DNA from: Orbaceae bacterium ESL0721
GTDB lineage: Bacteria; Pseudomonadota; Gammaproteobacteria; Enterobacterales; Orbaceae
NCBI GenBank assembly: GCA_029433365.1
Contig: JAQTHZ010000001.1
Location: forward strand, 682,001 to 746,000
Length of the DNA stretch: 64,000 nt
Direction of reading: 5' to 3'
Shown: piece after piece, positions 39,205 through 48,861 of the stretch
Numbering within the stretch: position 1 is the first letter of the stretch
Layout of the letters: every line of letters begins with the position of its first letter
Translations under genes and position numbers: made by a program
Notes under the pieces: model-generated
Told to the model about the DNA's origin: nothing
The model's input: the letters and a program-made list of their open reading frames with translations, nothing else
Database searches by the model: none

Positions 39205-40253
39205 GTCACATCTCCAAGGATAACTAGCTCATCATAAGCAGCATCTATATCCTCTTTAGGCGCTACTACTACATGATCTACCACCCCTTTTACGTTCGAG
39301 ATAGTTGCCCTTAATTGTGAAAGGTAGATCTTCTCGCCTAACTGTAAATTTTGTAGCAGCTGAACTAAGGCATCTTTCACTGCACTACGTAACTCAATCG
39401 TATCGGGGTAGAGTTTAATCACTGGATTGATCTTTTTAATCTTTGGTGCGGTTAAAATCAGCTCCGCAGCCGAAGGTTTTCCCTCCCACTGATTTGTAAT
39501 AGGGTTTAGATGCCCATCGATATAGTCGGCAACACGGGCGATATCCTCTTTGGTTGGGAGGATGCTTGGCTGATCATCAAGCACAAAGAGCACTGTCACA
39601 TAGTTGGCATACATTGGCGCGGGTATACACCATGCACGTGTCACGCCTGCACATTCACGAGCCCAGCGAATATAGTCCCACTTATTACCACCAGATGGAG
39701 GGTACTGTACCCGAAAAAGTAACCGCGCTCGGAGTGAGTTGATACTCTCAATATCCGCGCCAGTGGTCATACCCTCTTTAGAGAGCATTGCACGATTCTC
39801 AAGATTGATAATCGGTGAGATTAGCGAGAATTCAAGATCCCCTTCACGGTTGCCAGCAGCACCATCAACCACCGCTTCAACAGGGATAGTTGCAGTACCC
39901 GCTTTTAAAATTGCCGATGTAGGATTTTCGACAATAAAACCATCTTCAGTCTGCCACTGGGTTTTAGCTGGAATAACCGCTTCACCCTGTAACGTAACGG
40001 TGAGATCTCCAGTCGCTTTGGTAGCTACTTTGCGCTGTACGCCCCAAAATTGGCAGAAGAGCAGTAAAATCTCATCATCAGCAAGGTGAGGGACGATCTG
40101 GCGTGAAATCCACGCCAAAAACTCATACAGTCCATTGCTTTGACCAGCATGTGCCATAGCAATAGCATCAATTAAGAGTGATTTGATGCCGACATTATCA
40201 AAATCCCCTTTCGTCCGTTTAATTAAATCCGTTAGTTTTGGTGGTGTATACAT
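39195..40253 (-). CDS. Mu gp47-like baseplate wedge protein (baseplate J family)
   Basis: 352 residues. The baseplate_J domain is visible in the middle (VEAVVDGAAGNREGDLEFSL, GGNKWDYIRWARECAGVTRA, WCIPAPMYANYVTVLF). Start and stop are tightly packed between gp46- and gp48-like genes, as in Mu. Confidence 0.92.
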   Translation of the reverse strand: MYTPPKLTDLIKRTKGDFDNVGIKSLLIDAIAMAHAGQSNGLYEFLAWISRQIVPHLADDEILLLFCQFWGVQRKVATKATGDLTVTLQGEAVIPAKTQWQTEDGFIVENPTSAILKAGTATIPVEAVVDGAAGNREGDLEFSLISPIINLENRAMLSKEGMTTGADIESINSLRARLLFRVQYPPSGGNKWDYIRWARECAGVTRAWCIPAPMYANYVTVLFVLDDQPSILPTKEDIARVADYIDGHLNPITNQWEGKPSAAELILTAPKIKKINPVIKLYPDTIELRSAVKDALVQLLQNLQLGEKIYLSQLRATISNVKGVVDHVVVAPKEDIDAAYDELVILGDVTWQ

Positions 40254-40265
40254 GGTAAACCTCGA

Positions 40266-40682
40266 TTAAATGCCATTTAAAGTGGCTTTAAATGAATATT
40301 CAGGCAGATCCGTACTATTTAATAAAACCGGTCTCACCGTTAATAGGAGTTGATTACGTTCGGGGCTGGTTGCAGTTACAGTAACCGATTGAATCAACCG
40401 TTCACCAACCATCCACTGTAACGCTGATTCAGCATACTCTTGTGCCAGTTTTAGTACTGATGCCATCTGCTTTTCACGTCCTAGTAACCAGAGTTTAGAG
40501 CCGACTTTTCTCATATTGAACGAATCTCCCCACCAGCCACGCCTATCATGGCTCTCGTCAGGTAAAATATCGTCACCATTTGCACGGGCATCAGTAAAGA
40601 GGGAGATAAGGATATTGGTCACCAATTCATCACCTTCTCTATAGCTAATATCCGCAGTTGCTGTTTGCCAAATAAGTTGCAT
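40266..40682 (-). CDS. Mu gp46-like baseplate protein (GPW/gp25 family)
   Basis: 138 residues. Features are the N-terminal LVTNILISLFTDARAND, then DRRGWWGDSF and KLWLLGREK, typical of the Mu gp46 subgroup. It is a sheath-proximal baseplate component. It is 12 bp upstream of gp47. Confidence 0.9.
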   Translation of the reverse strand: MQLIWQTATADISYREGDELVTNILISLFTDARANGDDILPDESHDRRGWWGDSFNMRKVGSKLWLLGREKQMASVLKLAQEYAESALQWMVGERLIQSVTVTATSPERNQLLLTVRPVLLNSTDLPEYSFKATLNGI

Positions 40683-40690
40683 CTCAATTC

Positions 40691-41263
40691 CTATTGTGGT
40701 GTTGAAGTTGTGCTACCGCATTTCGGGCAGATATGCACATGATTTAAAAAACTGATGCCACCGCTCACATGATCGCTTGCTGAACTAGTCCCTGTAGCGC
40801 TGCTATTACCGCCCATAATATCAACATTGCCGGTAAACTGCGTTTGTGGTGAATCAAATAGAATCGCTGTTTGCGCCTTGGTCTGAAACTGACTACAACA
40901 GAGTGTTGCCAGCTGCTCACTAGTCAGTAAAAAATGGTGTCCCTCTAAATGGTAGAGCGCGCTATCCCCCCCTTTTAGATTCTTCATCCGAACCGATTTA
41001 CTATCGACAGCGACCGCAACCAGATGTTGACGCTTACCACCAACCGAGAGAACAATCGCCTCGCTACCAGCTGGCGGAACCGAGGTGTGTCCATAATTTT
41101 GGAACCGTTCTACATCATCCGCCACCTCATTAGCGAGCAGTGTCACTTGTAAGTTCTGCTGTTTTAGGGTATCGGTCACCATATTGACCACCGCCCGTGA
41201 CACTAATAATTGAATCTTCCGCTTAAGTTGATTAAAAGGTTGATTAAATAGTTGATTAAACAT
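40691..41263 (-). CDS. Mu gp45-like baseplate spike protein
   Basis: 190 residues. The OB-fold N-terminal region is near RFQNYGHTSVPPAGSEAIVL, and a short beta-helix follows. The C-terminus NHVHICPKCGSTT has the metal-binding His-x-His of spike tips, followed here by an unusual CxxC. The first residues (FNQLFNQPFNQ) come from a small duplicated TTGATTAAA stretch. Confidence 0.85.
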   Translation of the reverse strand: MFNQLFNQPFNQLKRKIQLLVSRAVVNMVTDTLKQQNLQVTLLANEVADDVERFQNYGHTSVPPAGSEAIVLSVGGKRQHLVAVAVDSKSVRMKNLKGGDSALYHLEGHHFLLTSEQLATLCCSQFQTKAQTAILFDSPQTQFTGNVDIMGGNSSATGTSSASDHVSGGISFLNHVHICPKCGSTTSTPQ

Positions 41264-41265
41264 TG

Positions 41266-42330
41266 TTATCCCTCTCTTATCCCATTTGGTGCTAAAAAAC
41301 CGTCCGGCTGCATCAGCTGCAATCTGGTTATAATCCCCTCTTCATTTAGCGAGAATGCTACCCCCACAATTAGCAGCGTCTTATCAATCTGGTAATCGGC
41401 ATTTATCGTCAATTTGAGTAAATTATTGGGGAGCCAGAGATTGATATCGTCATAGAACCAACCATGCACCTCGACCATAATCGGTTGACTATGTGCTGTA
41501 GCACGACGCTTTTTCCACTCTGCACGCACTTTGGCGGTCTCATTCGTTAAGTTATCGTCTGAGAGGATCACCGTTGGGCGATAACGGGTAATCGCGTCAT
41601 CATTCACATCAGCAAAAATTGCTGTCGACTGAAGTGGACTTTGCGTTTCACCCCAATTGGTCCCTGCTGCCGAGTCACCGATTGTCCGGTAAAGGCTAAA
41701 ACGGTCACGCCATGAGTGGCACATATCAATCCGAGTAATTACCGGCTCTCTATCATCACCCATCGTTAAGTTAGTGATGATACGGCTACTTGCGGTTGTG
41801 AAGAGCAGATTGCCATAGGTGTCACTCGTCATTAAAATACCGCGCTGACGGGCAGCACGTGCCAAAATTTCAAATACTGTCTCGCCCGGCTCAATCTGCA
41901 TCCACTTAAACGGCGCACTGGCACAGCTATCATCCACATCCCAGATCACCTCTATCCCAAATGGCTCACAGAGATCTGCTGCAATTTTAGCAAGCGGCAC
42001 ATTGCGCCAACGGCCCGAGCGGTAGATCGCAGCTGAATCGATCAGGTCAGCACTCTTATCCCGACCAGCGATGGTTAAGAGGTAATTTTTGCCACTCAAG
42101 GTGACAGTAAAATCATCGATATAACCGGTAATCACCCGAATACCGTCCACCTCAATATGGCAGGCACTACCAACTGCGATCTCGCCACTGCTAATATAAC
42201 GGCTAGAACTAAAGGTGAGTTGAAACGACCCAGCCACCTCTTCAATACTACGGTTGATGTTAACCGAGACCCAACCGCTGAAGATTTTTGTGCCAACATG
42301 GAGCGTAACGGTTGGATTACGCATGATCAA
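41266..42330 (-). CDS. Mu gp44-like baseplate hub protein (late control D family)
   Basis: 354 residues. The hub fold shows TLHVGTKIFSGWVSVNINRS, ITGYIDDFTVTLSGKNYLLT, GRDKSADLIDSAA and later WKKRRATAHSQPIMVEVHGW. It joins spike and tube. It overlaps the gp43-like gene by 14 bp. Confidence 0.9.
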   Translation of the reverse strand: MIMRNPTVTLHVGTKIFSGWVSVNINRSIEEVAGSFQLTFSSSRYISSGEIAVGSACHIEVDGIRVITGYIDDFTVTLSGKNYLLTIAGRDKSADLIDSAAIYRSGRWRNVPLAKIAADLCEPFGIEVIWDVDDSCASAPFKWMQIEPGETVFEILARAARQRGILMTSDTYGNLLFTTASSRIITNLTMGDDREPVITRIDMCHSWRDRFSLYRTIGDSAAGTNWGETQSPLQSTAIFADVNDDAITRYRPTVILSDDNLTNETAKVRAEWKKRRATAHSQPIMVEVHGWFYDDINLWLPNNLLKLTINADYQIDKTLLIVGVAFSLNEEGIITRLQLMQPDGFLAPNGIREG

Positions 42331-43663
42331 TCACCTCATATGGTCTACCACCAGTAACAAAAGTGGGGTGTTTTAGGGCATTACGATAACTAAACTGCTG
42401 CACCGAACTAGCATCTCCCGTTTCACGGTATAGCACGACAAGTGCAGGCTCGGTTGCATGCATCACGGCAGTTCTCCCTTGTGGTAAGTGAGTTGAGAGC
42501 TGCTCCAGTTGCGAAATAAAGGTATGTTTAAGATCTTGGAGTGCACGTGCGGTCTGATACCAGTAGTTATCGCTGGTTGTCAAAATCAGCGCTTGCAAGC
42601 GATCGCCCTGCTCCTTAATCGTCTTTTCACAATCGGCATAAGTGACAATGGTATTGGAATTGTTATATTTCACAGCGGCAGTTGCCTCTTTCACCACGGC
42701 TTGCACCATCTCGCCCATCACAATCACATTAACCAAAATCTGCAAGGCAGAGAATGGCGCGTTATTGTTTGGAGGAAGAGCATCAATATTAAACTTCACT
42801 GACTCAAGCAGCTGGGTAATACTCATATTTACATCAAGTAGATGTGCTGGTGGTGTTTTGACCTGTTCATCAGTCAGTAACATATCTCGAGTTGAAGTAG
42901 TTGCCCCACCGGCGCCATAACTGTTTGCCGTTTTCACTCTACGCTTAGATTTTGGTTTATCACTTTCGGCAATTCCGTGAATAAGATCTTTAATCTCACT
43001 AGCCACTTTTTCAGGGGCTGATACTAACTTATTTAAAGATGCTTTACATAACTTAACCTTACCCATTAGCGATGCCAATTTTGAGCCATTGGTGATTGAC
43101 CTAATTGCATTGGTGATACCATTTAATAAGGCTTCCCCATGATCAAGAAACTCTTCAACCTCTTTTACAGCATCGGTATATAGGTTTATCATCTGAGCAA
43201 AATCAATGGTTGCATTTTGACCAACAGAATCGGTCAAATCATCCATCAAAGTCTCACTATCATCTTGTGCTCTTGGTAAAGGACTTTTTAAATCAGACGT
43301 ATAAGAGATCTCAAAAGTCGCTATCTGTTCCGACTGGATTTGATGTGTTACCTTCCATGATGAAATGATGACATTTTCACTTGTATAGAGCGGGTGTTTC
43401 AATTCACCTGATGTGGTCTGATTTAATGCCTCAATCAGTTTATCTCTCAGTTCAATATAATCTTTACCGAAAACAACAGCATTAAATGTAGTTGTCAAAG
43501 TTTTTACACTAAGTACTGTGCTTTTAACTTTTTGTTTAGAAATAGGATCTGTGTACTCTTTAAACTCAGTGCCGCCTTGTCGTATGGCTTTGTCATAAAC
43601 CCAAAACTTCGCCCCCCGAAATGATCCTTCGCCTGTTATATGTTGTAAATAATTGTTTGACAT
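42317..43663 (-). CDS. Mu gp43-like tail/DNA circularisation protein N
   Basis: 448 residues. The N-terminal DNA_circ_N domain is FRGAKFWVYDKAIRQGGTEF and SVKTLTTTFNAVVFGKDY. In Mu this protein is a baseplate/tail component required for assembly. The rest is mostly helical. The usual neighbours (tape measure and hub) flank it. Confidence 0.88.
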   Translation of the reverse strand: MSNNYLQHITGEGSFRGAKFWVYDKAIRQGGTEFKEYTDPISKQKVKSTVLSVKTLTTTFNAVVFGKDYIELRDKLIEALNQTTSGELKHPLYTSENVIISSWKVTHQIQSEQIATFEISYTSDLKSPLPRAQDDSETLMDDLTDSVGQNATIDFAQMINLYTDAVKEVEEFLDHGEALLNGITNAIRSITNGSKLASLMGKVKLCKASLNKLVSAPEKVASEIKDLIHGIAESDKPKSKRRVKTANSYGAGGATTSTRDMLLTDEQVKTPPAHLLDVNMSITQLLESVKFNIDALPPNNNAPFSALQILVNVIVMGEMVQAVVKEATAAVKYNNSNTIVTYADCEKTIKEQGDRLQALILTTSDNYWYQTARALQDLKHTFISQLEQLSTHLPQGRTAVMHATEPALVVLYRETGDASSVQQFSYRNALKHPTFVTGGRPYEVIDHA

Positions 43664-43762
43664 GCATCTCTCCTTTAATTAATCATCTTATCTCGCAATA
43701 CTATTTTTCTATCCTTTACCTACTTATCAATGTTCACCATGGTTCATTAAATAAGGGGCATC

Positions 43763-45862
43763 TTAATAGAAAGAACTATAAGTATTGCCTGTATTGACAA
43801 CAATATCGGTATCGGATGCAGAGATAGATTTTGTTCGAACTTCGAGATTTTTTGCTGATTCGACGGTTAACACAATTTCAGATCGCCCACCGTTATAAGC
43901 AAACCTCTCATCATAACTACCCGTTACACTATTGAGACCAGTTGAGAAACCAGAATCTCTTCTCTCAACCTCATCTAATATCTCAAATTGACGTTCCCTA
44001 TTTTTATATTCACTTGTACGCTTATTTAGAAGCTGTGAGTTAACTCGGCTATATTCGGGTATGTACAGTGCATCAGGTTTTACAGCTTCATTGATGGGGT
44101 CAGATTGCGAACTTTTGTCTAAATAATCAATAAGTCCATCAATAGCAAATCCTGCTCCTATGCTCGCCACAGTTCCCAAAGGACCAAATATTCTGGCTCC
44201 CATTACTGGGTATTTTAGAATTTTTAAGCCACTTGAGATTATTGGAAGCACTCTCTTGCTTAGGAAGCCTAAAGTTTTCGGAATTGTCTCTTTGACTAAG
44301 GAGTTTAAAGCTTTTGAACTCTTTATTTTGCTTAAGAGATCTGAGACTTTTGGTAGCTTTAGCTTGTCTAGAAGGTCTGAGACTTTTGGAAGCTTTATCT
44401 TACTTAGGAAATCTAAAGATTTTGGGATCTTTATCTTGTTTAAGAAGTCTAAAGATTTTGGCAGCTTTATCTTGTTTAAGAAGTCTAATGATTTTGGCAG
44501 CCTTATCTTGCTTAATATATTTGCGATTTTTGACCCTTTGCTTGCAGGTGCAGGGAGGCGCTTTGGCGTTCTGGTCTGTTTATTACCTTTAGATGGGGAG
44601 TCATAGACGTCAGGCAGCCCAATATCGTCATAACCAAAACCACCCCAATTGGTAACATAGACAGGCACAACACCAGATGAGGATGGTAAAATACCCTCGC
44701 TGCCCATTCCAAAGCCACCTGTACTAAATTGATTACCGGATTGATTACCAAACAGCTTCCTTGCTAATAGCCCGCCACCCACTACTCCAGCAGCGCCGCC
44801 TAATATAAAACTACCGTCCGCTAACTCTTCTGGTGTGAGGTTGTTAATTGTGTTCACCACGCCATCAACGGTCGTGCTCATCACTCGCTGGATATAACGA
44901 TCCTTAGCATTCGATAAACTGGAAACTGCGCCATTAATGGTATTACTGTTCTGCTGACTCTTCGTCATTAACAACTCATTATCAGCAGTAATTCCATTTG
45001 TAAGTGCAGCTGCCTTTTTCTCATCTGAAAAGAGGTTAATCAGCTGATCTAAATTGGCATCTTGTTTTGAAGAGTGAGCCAAATTACTTTGTCCACTTTG
45101 ACCGTTTTTAAGCTTTTCACTCAATGATAAGATTAGGTCAGCAGGATCTTTAATGAGTTGACCCTCACCCGTTTGTAGATGGGTCAGTGCTTCTATTGCG
45201 GCGCCACTATGGTTACCTAACGACCCCTGACTTAAACGCCTGATAGCCAGCAGCTGCATAAGCTGATCTGCTGATTGCCATTGTGAGCCGCTAGTTAAAT
45301 TAACCAGTTCAGAAAACTGTGCATTCAAATTACCGCTACCTATACGTGAGGCAGAGGCAACACCACCTAGCACGTTATTAATCGCCTCAGGCGTTAAACC
45401 GCGATTAATCAACTGACCGATATCACTGCCAGCGGTTACTGCCGAAAAGCCCAGCCCGCGGGTCGCTAGACCAAGATTATCGATATTATTTATAGTGCTG
45501 TTAAAATCATTGGTCTGCTCTAATAACGCATCGACTGCACCAATAACATCAGTGTACGGCATTTTATAGATGATGGCTATTTCGTAGGCGCGATCGTCTA
45601 ACTGTTTCAGCTCATCTGCACTCATATTGTAACGTGAGCTCAACTCAACCAGTTGTTGCTGCCTATCGCCTTGTTTTTTAGCCATACTTTGGATATCAAT
45701 CTTGCCGGCCAGACCAAAAAAGGCATCTTCTAACTTATCGAGTGCATGAGTGGCGAAATCTGAGGCATGAGATAATCTACCAGACCCTTTAGTTGGAAAA
45801 GGCGATCTCACCCTGCCAGCGGCTAAATTGTTAGCAAAATTGTAATTACTGTAAAGACTCAT
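43763..45862 (-). CDS. Tail tape measure protein (Mu gp42-like)
   Basis: 699 residues. It sets tail length. The N-terminal half is helical with SSRYNMSADELKQLDDRAYE and the VDALLEQTNDFNSTINNIDN region. A hydrophobic segment lies near residue 355 and another near 560 (GARIFGPLGTVASIGAGFAI). The middle (about residues 445-520) is a tandem array of 12-13-residue units of the type KIKLPKSLDFLN. The gene start overlaps the end of the chaperone second frame by 17 bp. Confidence 0.88.
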   Translation of the reverse strand: MSLYSNYNFANNLAAGRVRSPFPTKGSGRLSHASDFATHALDKLEDAFFGLAGKIDIQSMAKKQGDRQQQLVELSSRYNMSADELKQLDDRAYEIAIIYKMPYTDVIGAVDALLEQTNDFNSTINNIDNLGLATRGLGFSAVTAGSDIGQLINRGLTPEAINNVLGGVASASRIGSGNLNAQFSELVNLTSGSQWQSADQLMQLLAIRRLSQGSLGNHSGAAIEALTHLQTGEGQLIKDPADLILSLSEKLKNGQSGQSNLAHSSKQDANLDQLINLFSDEKKAAALTNGITADNELLMTKSQQNSNTINGAVSSLSNAKDRYIQRVMSTTVDGVVNTINNLTPEELADGSFILGGAAGVVGGGLLARKLFGNQSGNQFSTGGFGMGSEGILPSSSGVVPVYVTNWGGFGYDDIGLPDVYDSPSKGNKQTRTPKRLPAPASKGSKIANILSKIRLPKSLDFLNKIKLPKSLDFLNKIKIPKSLDFLSKIKLPKVSDLLDKLKLPKVSDLLSKIKSSKALNSLVKETIPKTLGFLSKRVLPIISSGLKILKYPVMGARIFGPLGTVASIGAGFAIDGLIDYLDKSSQSDPINEAVKPDALYIPEYSRVNSQLLNKRTSEYKNRERQFEILDEVERRDSGFSTGLNSVTGSYDERFAYNGGRSEIVLTVESAKNLEVRTKSISASDTDIVVNTGNTYSSFY
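44305..44520 (-). repeat. Tandem 36-39-bp repeats inside the tape measure gene
   Basis: Six or more consecutive units encode variants of (K)IKLPKSLDFLN or KLKLPKVSDLLS. The first three are almost identical in DNA. The unit is in frame, so gain or loss would shorten or lengthen the tape measure protein and so the tail. Confidence 0.85.
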
Positions 45863-46335
45863 TCTCTTTGTACACCCACATTAAATAACGGTAAAGACGC
45901 TCAATAGGCTGATTTAGAAGCCAGTCAGGGGGCGCATAAATGCGCCCCGCTAGGGTAATAGCTGCTCGCTCTAATTTATGAACAAGCAGCAGTTTATCGC
46001 CCCTCACTGCTGTTTTCAGCCACCTCATCAACCATTGGATTATTGAGCAGATGGTAACTTTCAATTAATAGCTCATAATCCTCAAGGGAGAGTGATTTAA
46101 GCTGTTTAATAGAGAGTGGTCCATCTAACTCACCCATCTTTAACACTGCACGGCGGTAAAGTTCAGCCGTCATCACTGCTGGACTTGGTACTAATTTAAG
46201 TCCTTGCGGCGTCACTTTTAACTGTTCGGCTGCCGCTTCACAATCAAGCAGATCGCCGGTAGTTAATTTACGCAGTGTTAAACTTGTGATCTTCTCATCA
46301 CCTACCATAAAGCCGGTCTTTAAGGTTAGTTGCAT
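45846..46335 (-). CDS. Tail assembly chaperone (gp41-like) with predicted frameshift extension
   Basis: Zero frame: 46335 to 45994, 113 residues ending NSSEGR-stop. A second frame stays open from upstream of that stop to 45846 (..VRGDKLLLVHKLERAAITLA, then PPDWLLNQPIERLYRYLMW) and has no good start of its own. The two frames are related by -2 (or +1). At the zero-frame end the bases are GAG GGG CGA TAA. A -2 slip after CGA gives GAT AAA CTG and joins the frames. Contractile and long-tailed phages make the long chaperone form by frameshifting, and Mu is reported to use -2. Short and long forms bind the tape measure protein. The shift itself is inferred. Confidence 0.78.
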
Positions 46336-46683
46336 TTAGATCTCCTTTGCTGGGGCTGAAGTGAAACCGCAAGAAATAGTGCCTTTCTCATCAATGCTAG
46401 CATTGCCATTACTCCAAGCATTTGCCATCAGCCACGGTTTACCCGCATCTGGAATAAAGGTGATGGTAACATCGGTCATATTGTTGATATCTTCAACCGA
46501 GACATCTTCACAGTTTCGTAATGTCAGTGCGACAGTGGACTCAACAATGGACTCACTGTAACCATACACTTTTGCCCCTTTGATCACTTGACGAGTATAA
46601 CCGCCTGTAGTTAACTTTGCGCCAGCTAGCGACTCAAGCTCACGGCCATTTACACGAATAATTGCTGTACCTTGATATTGCAT
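46336..46683 (-). CDS. Tail tube protein (Mu gpM/gp40-like)
   Basis: 115 residues, the size of Mu-type tube proteins. QYQGTAIIRVNGRELESLAG and SIVESTVALTLRNCEDVSVE with a glycine-rich end are characteristic. It lies directly between sheath and chaperone. Confidence 0.88.
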   Translation of the reverse strand: MQYQGTAIIRVNGRELESLAGAKLTTGGYTRQVIKGAKVYGYSESIVESTVALTLRNCEDVSVEDINNMTDVTITFIPDAGKPWLMANAWSNGNASIDEKGTISCGFTSAPAKEI

Positions 46684-46692
46684 AATTGCTCC

Positions 46693-48159
46693 CTAAAGTA
46701 AAAATTGGATGGAATGGGCATAGATACGGAACTGGTTAACCAGATCTTCGTTCGACAACACATTGATGCGGTTACGGTCATTCTGATCACGTTCAACAAT
46801 CAGTGAATCTTTATATGCATCAAAGTTTTCAACTAATCCAGCCGTTTCAAGTTCGGTAAATAGCGCAATTAGCTCAGCACGAATAATTGAAGGGGTGACC
46901 ATCGCTTGACCCGCACCAAAATTGGTACCATCATCCGCCAATTTATGACGTGGGAACTTCTGCGTAATACGGGAACGGATCGCATAACGGATGTAAGACA
47001 ATGTTTTAATCGTCTCGATATCTAAATAGCTAGTATCTTCAACGTTAAATTTATTTAGGCGATACATTGTAATCACGCGATCTAGCTGCACATTACCTGT
47101 GGCATTAACGTTATAAGCACAAAGACCGTCATAAAGATGTAGATTACGCTCATTCCACTGCCAACGATCAGCAATAGCCGGCGGTTTTAACCCTGTTAAC
47201 TCAAGTGTCTGAACCGGTCTAGCTGGGTCAATATTAAGTGCACTCGTACAGACTGCCGCATTAACTGCTGCCCAGATGTATGGCGGTTCAGGTGAAATAT
47301 TGGTTGGCATACAGCTAAATAGGTAGTCATTTCGCTCTAACGAGAAGGTACTACTTTGGGCATGAGTACCACGGTGAGCTAACCAGCAGACACCATCGAT
47401 CTGACGAATACCACCCCAGCGTGACTGTAGTTCACTACTTAATAGATTTAAGTTTGCGGTATCGGTAAATGGGTTAACAATATCGGTCCACCAACTATCA
47501 CCAAATGCACTAATTGCAGATGAGATATCTGGATTACCAACACCACCTGCCATAGCAGTTAACACTACATCTAAACCAGCTGGTAAAGTTTCACCCATGT
47601 AGTAGTTAATGCGGAGATCGATATCATTACCGGTAATACCACCCCATTTTGCCGTCAAGATAACTTCGCTGTCAGATGCCTGCGCTGTGACTGGTAAGGT
47701 TGTTTCACGGTTGATCAACTCAGCAATTCGACTAGCCACTTTATCTGCTGAATCACCTAGTGCAACGGTGACTGGCACAGCTGTACCCGCAATCATCAAT
47801 GCAATTTGACCTGCAACAGCAGCAGTGCCACCAATTGCAATTTTGCCAGAGGCAAAAACTGGCGCTTCTACATCATCAACTGCTAAGGCATAGAGATCAG
47901 AGTATGGATTAGCGGTTAAATAGGCTTTTAACATCTCAGCTAACATTGAGCCGCGACCGAAAGCCTCTTCAGCATAATCTGAACGGGTAATACGTGTTGG
48001 GATGCCAGCTGCAACAGAACCCTCTGGCAGACGTAAACCTAATACCAACATCTTATTATTTTTTGCTGGCGTGCCACTCACTGCTTGTGAATTATCGATT
48101 TCAACATAGGTAAGCGGTAGGCGTACAGTTGTTGGAATGGTATTAAATGAGACTGTCAT
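46693..48159 (-). CDS. Tail sheath protein (Mu gpL/gp39-like)
   Basis: 488 residues. The Mu sheath pattern is PTTVRLPLTYVEIDNSQAVS, GRGSMLAEMLKAYL, RWQWNERNLHLYDGLCAYN and the C-terminal FRIYAHSIQFLL. It is the contractile tail sheath. It overlaps the DUF2635 gene at its start. Confidence 0.93.
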   Translation of the reverse strand: MTVSFNTIPTTVRLPLTYVEIDNSQAVSGTPAKNNKMLVLGLRLPEGSVAAGIPTRITRSDYAEEAFGRGSMLAEMLKAYLTANPYSDLYALAVDDVEAPVFASGKIAIGGTAAVAGQIALMIAGTAVPVTVALGDSADKVASRIAELINRETTLPVTAQASDSEVILTAKWGGITGNDIDLRINYYMGETLPAGLDVVLTAMAGGVGNPDISSAISAFGDSWWTDIVNPFTDTANLNLLSSELQSRWGGIRQIDGVCWLAHRGTHAQSSTFSLERNDYLFSCMPTNISPEPPYIWAAVNAAVCTSALNIDPARPVQTLELTGLKPPAIADRWQWNERNLHLYDGLCAYNVNATGNVQLDRVITMYRLNKFNVEDTSYLDIETIKTLSYIRYAIRSRITQKFPRHKLADDGTNFGAGQAMVTPSIIRAELIALFTELETAGLVENFDAYKDSLIVERDQNDRNRINVLSNEDLVNQFRIYAHSIQFLL

Positions 48160-48344
48160 TATTCAGCTCCTCTCTTTTTTTTACTTTCAATGATCTCAAC
48201 ATCACCGTCATGTAAACGGCGTAGCCAATAGCTATTTTGTGGCTTACTTTCACCAGAGGCAGCGAGCTGTTCTAGGGTGTCAGGGTCGCGCACTATCAAA
48301 CCGCTTTTCGGTTTAATCAAGAATTCATTTACGCTTTTGTTCAT
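48159..48344 (-). CDS. DUF2635 small phage protein (Mu gp38-like)
   Basis: 61 residues: FLIKPKSGLIVRDPDTLEQL, and YWLRRLHDGDVEI. This DUF2635 pattern always precedes the sheath gene in Mu-like phages. It overlaps the gp37-like gene by 20 bp and the sheath by 1 bp. Role unknown. Confidence 0.88.
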   Translation of the reverse strand: MNKSVNEFLIKPKSGLIVRDPDTLEQLAASGESKPQNSYWLRRLHDGDVEIIESKKKRGAE

Positions 48345-48861
48345 TCGTTTGTCCTGATAATGTATTAAAAGATTCCCATTTGGGAGTTTGGTTCCACTGG
48401 TGATAATAGGTTATAAAATCATCAATAGACCCTTCTGGTACCGCTGATATGATTGGCATATCAATGGTGAAGTAGTGCCCATATAACAGCCTACCTTGCT
48501 GCGTAGCCTGCTCACCAGTCAGATTGACTGAACGGAGAAACTGCATTGCCCGTTTGGCTGGCTGAAATTGTTGATTGTGTAAAATGGCGATAAGGTAGTC
48601 TTGCAGCAGTTTCATCTCTGTGCTCTCCCTCTTTAACGCCATAAAAACTGCCCATTTTTGCCGACAACAGTTAGGGAGCTCAGAGTGACGACTTTTAATA
48701 AACGTGACATAAGCACCATCAACTTGATCTTGAATGCTCTTAACACTCTCTAATGTTGTGACAACTGGCAACGCCTGCCCAAACTTTGCGCCAATATGGG
48801 CGATTAATGCCGCTTCAAATTCAGCGGTTGGTGCGTGTAGTTGAGAAAATTTTGCTTCCAT
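48325..48861 (-). CDS. Mu gp37-like tail terminator-region protein
   Basis: 178 residues. The pattern VTTLESVKSIQDQVDGAYVT, then LNLTGEQATQ-like SVNLTGEQATQQGRLLYGHY, resembles Mu gp37 and its relatives. It starts the intact tail module. Upstream, gp36 and gp35 are missing and a 700-bp gap follows. Confidence 0.78.
   Translation of the reverse strand: MEAKFSQLHAPTAEFEAALIAHIGAKFGQALPVVTTLESVKSIQDQVDGAYVTFIKSRHSELPNCCRQKWAVFMALKRESTEMKLLQDYLIAILHNQQFQPAKRAMQFLRSVNLTGEQATQQGRLLYGHYFTIDMPIISAVPEGSIDDFITYYHQWNQTPKWESFNTLSGQTNEQKRK

Noticed and set aside
44160-44606. Rightward 148-codon frame opposite the tape measure gene
   Set aside because: It is the antisense of the KIKLPKSLDFL repeats and has no independent support.
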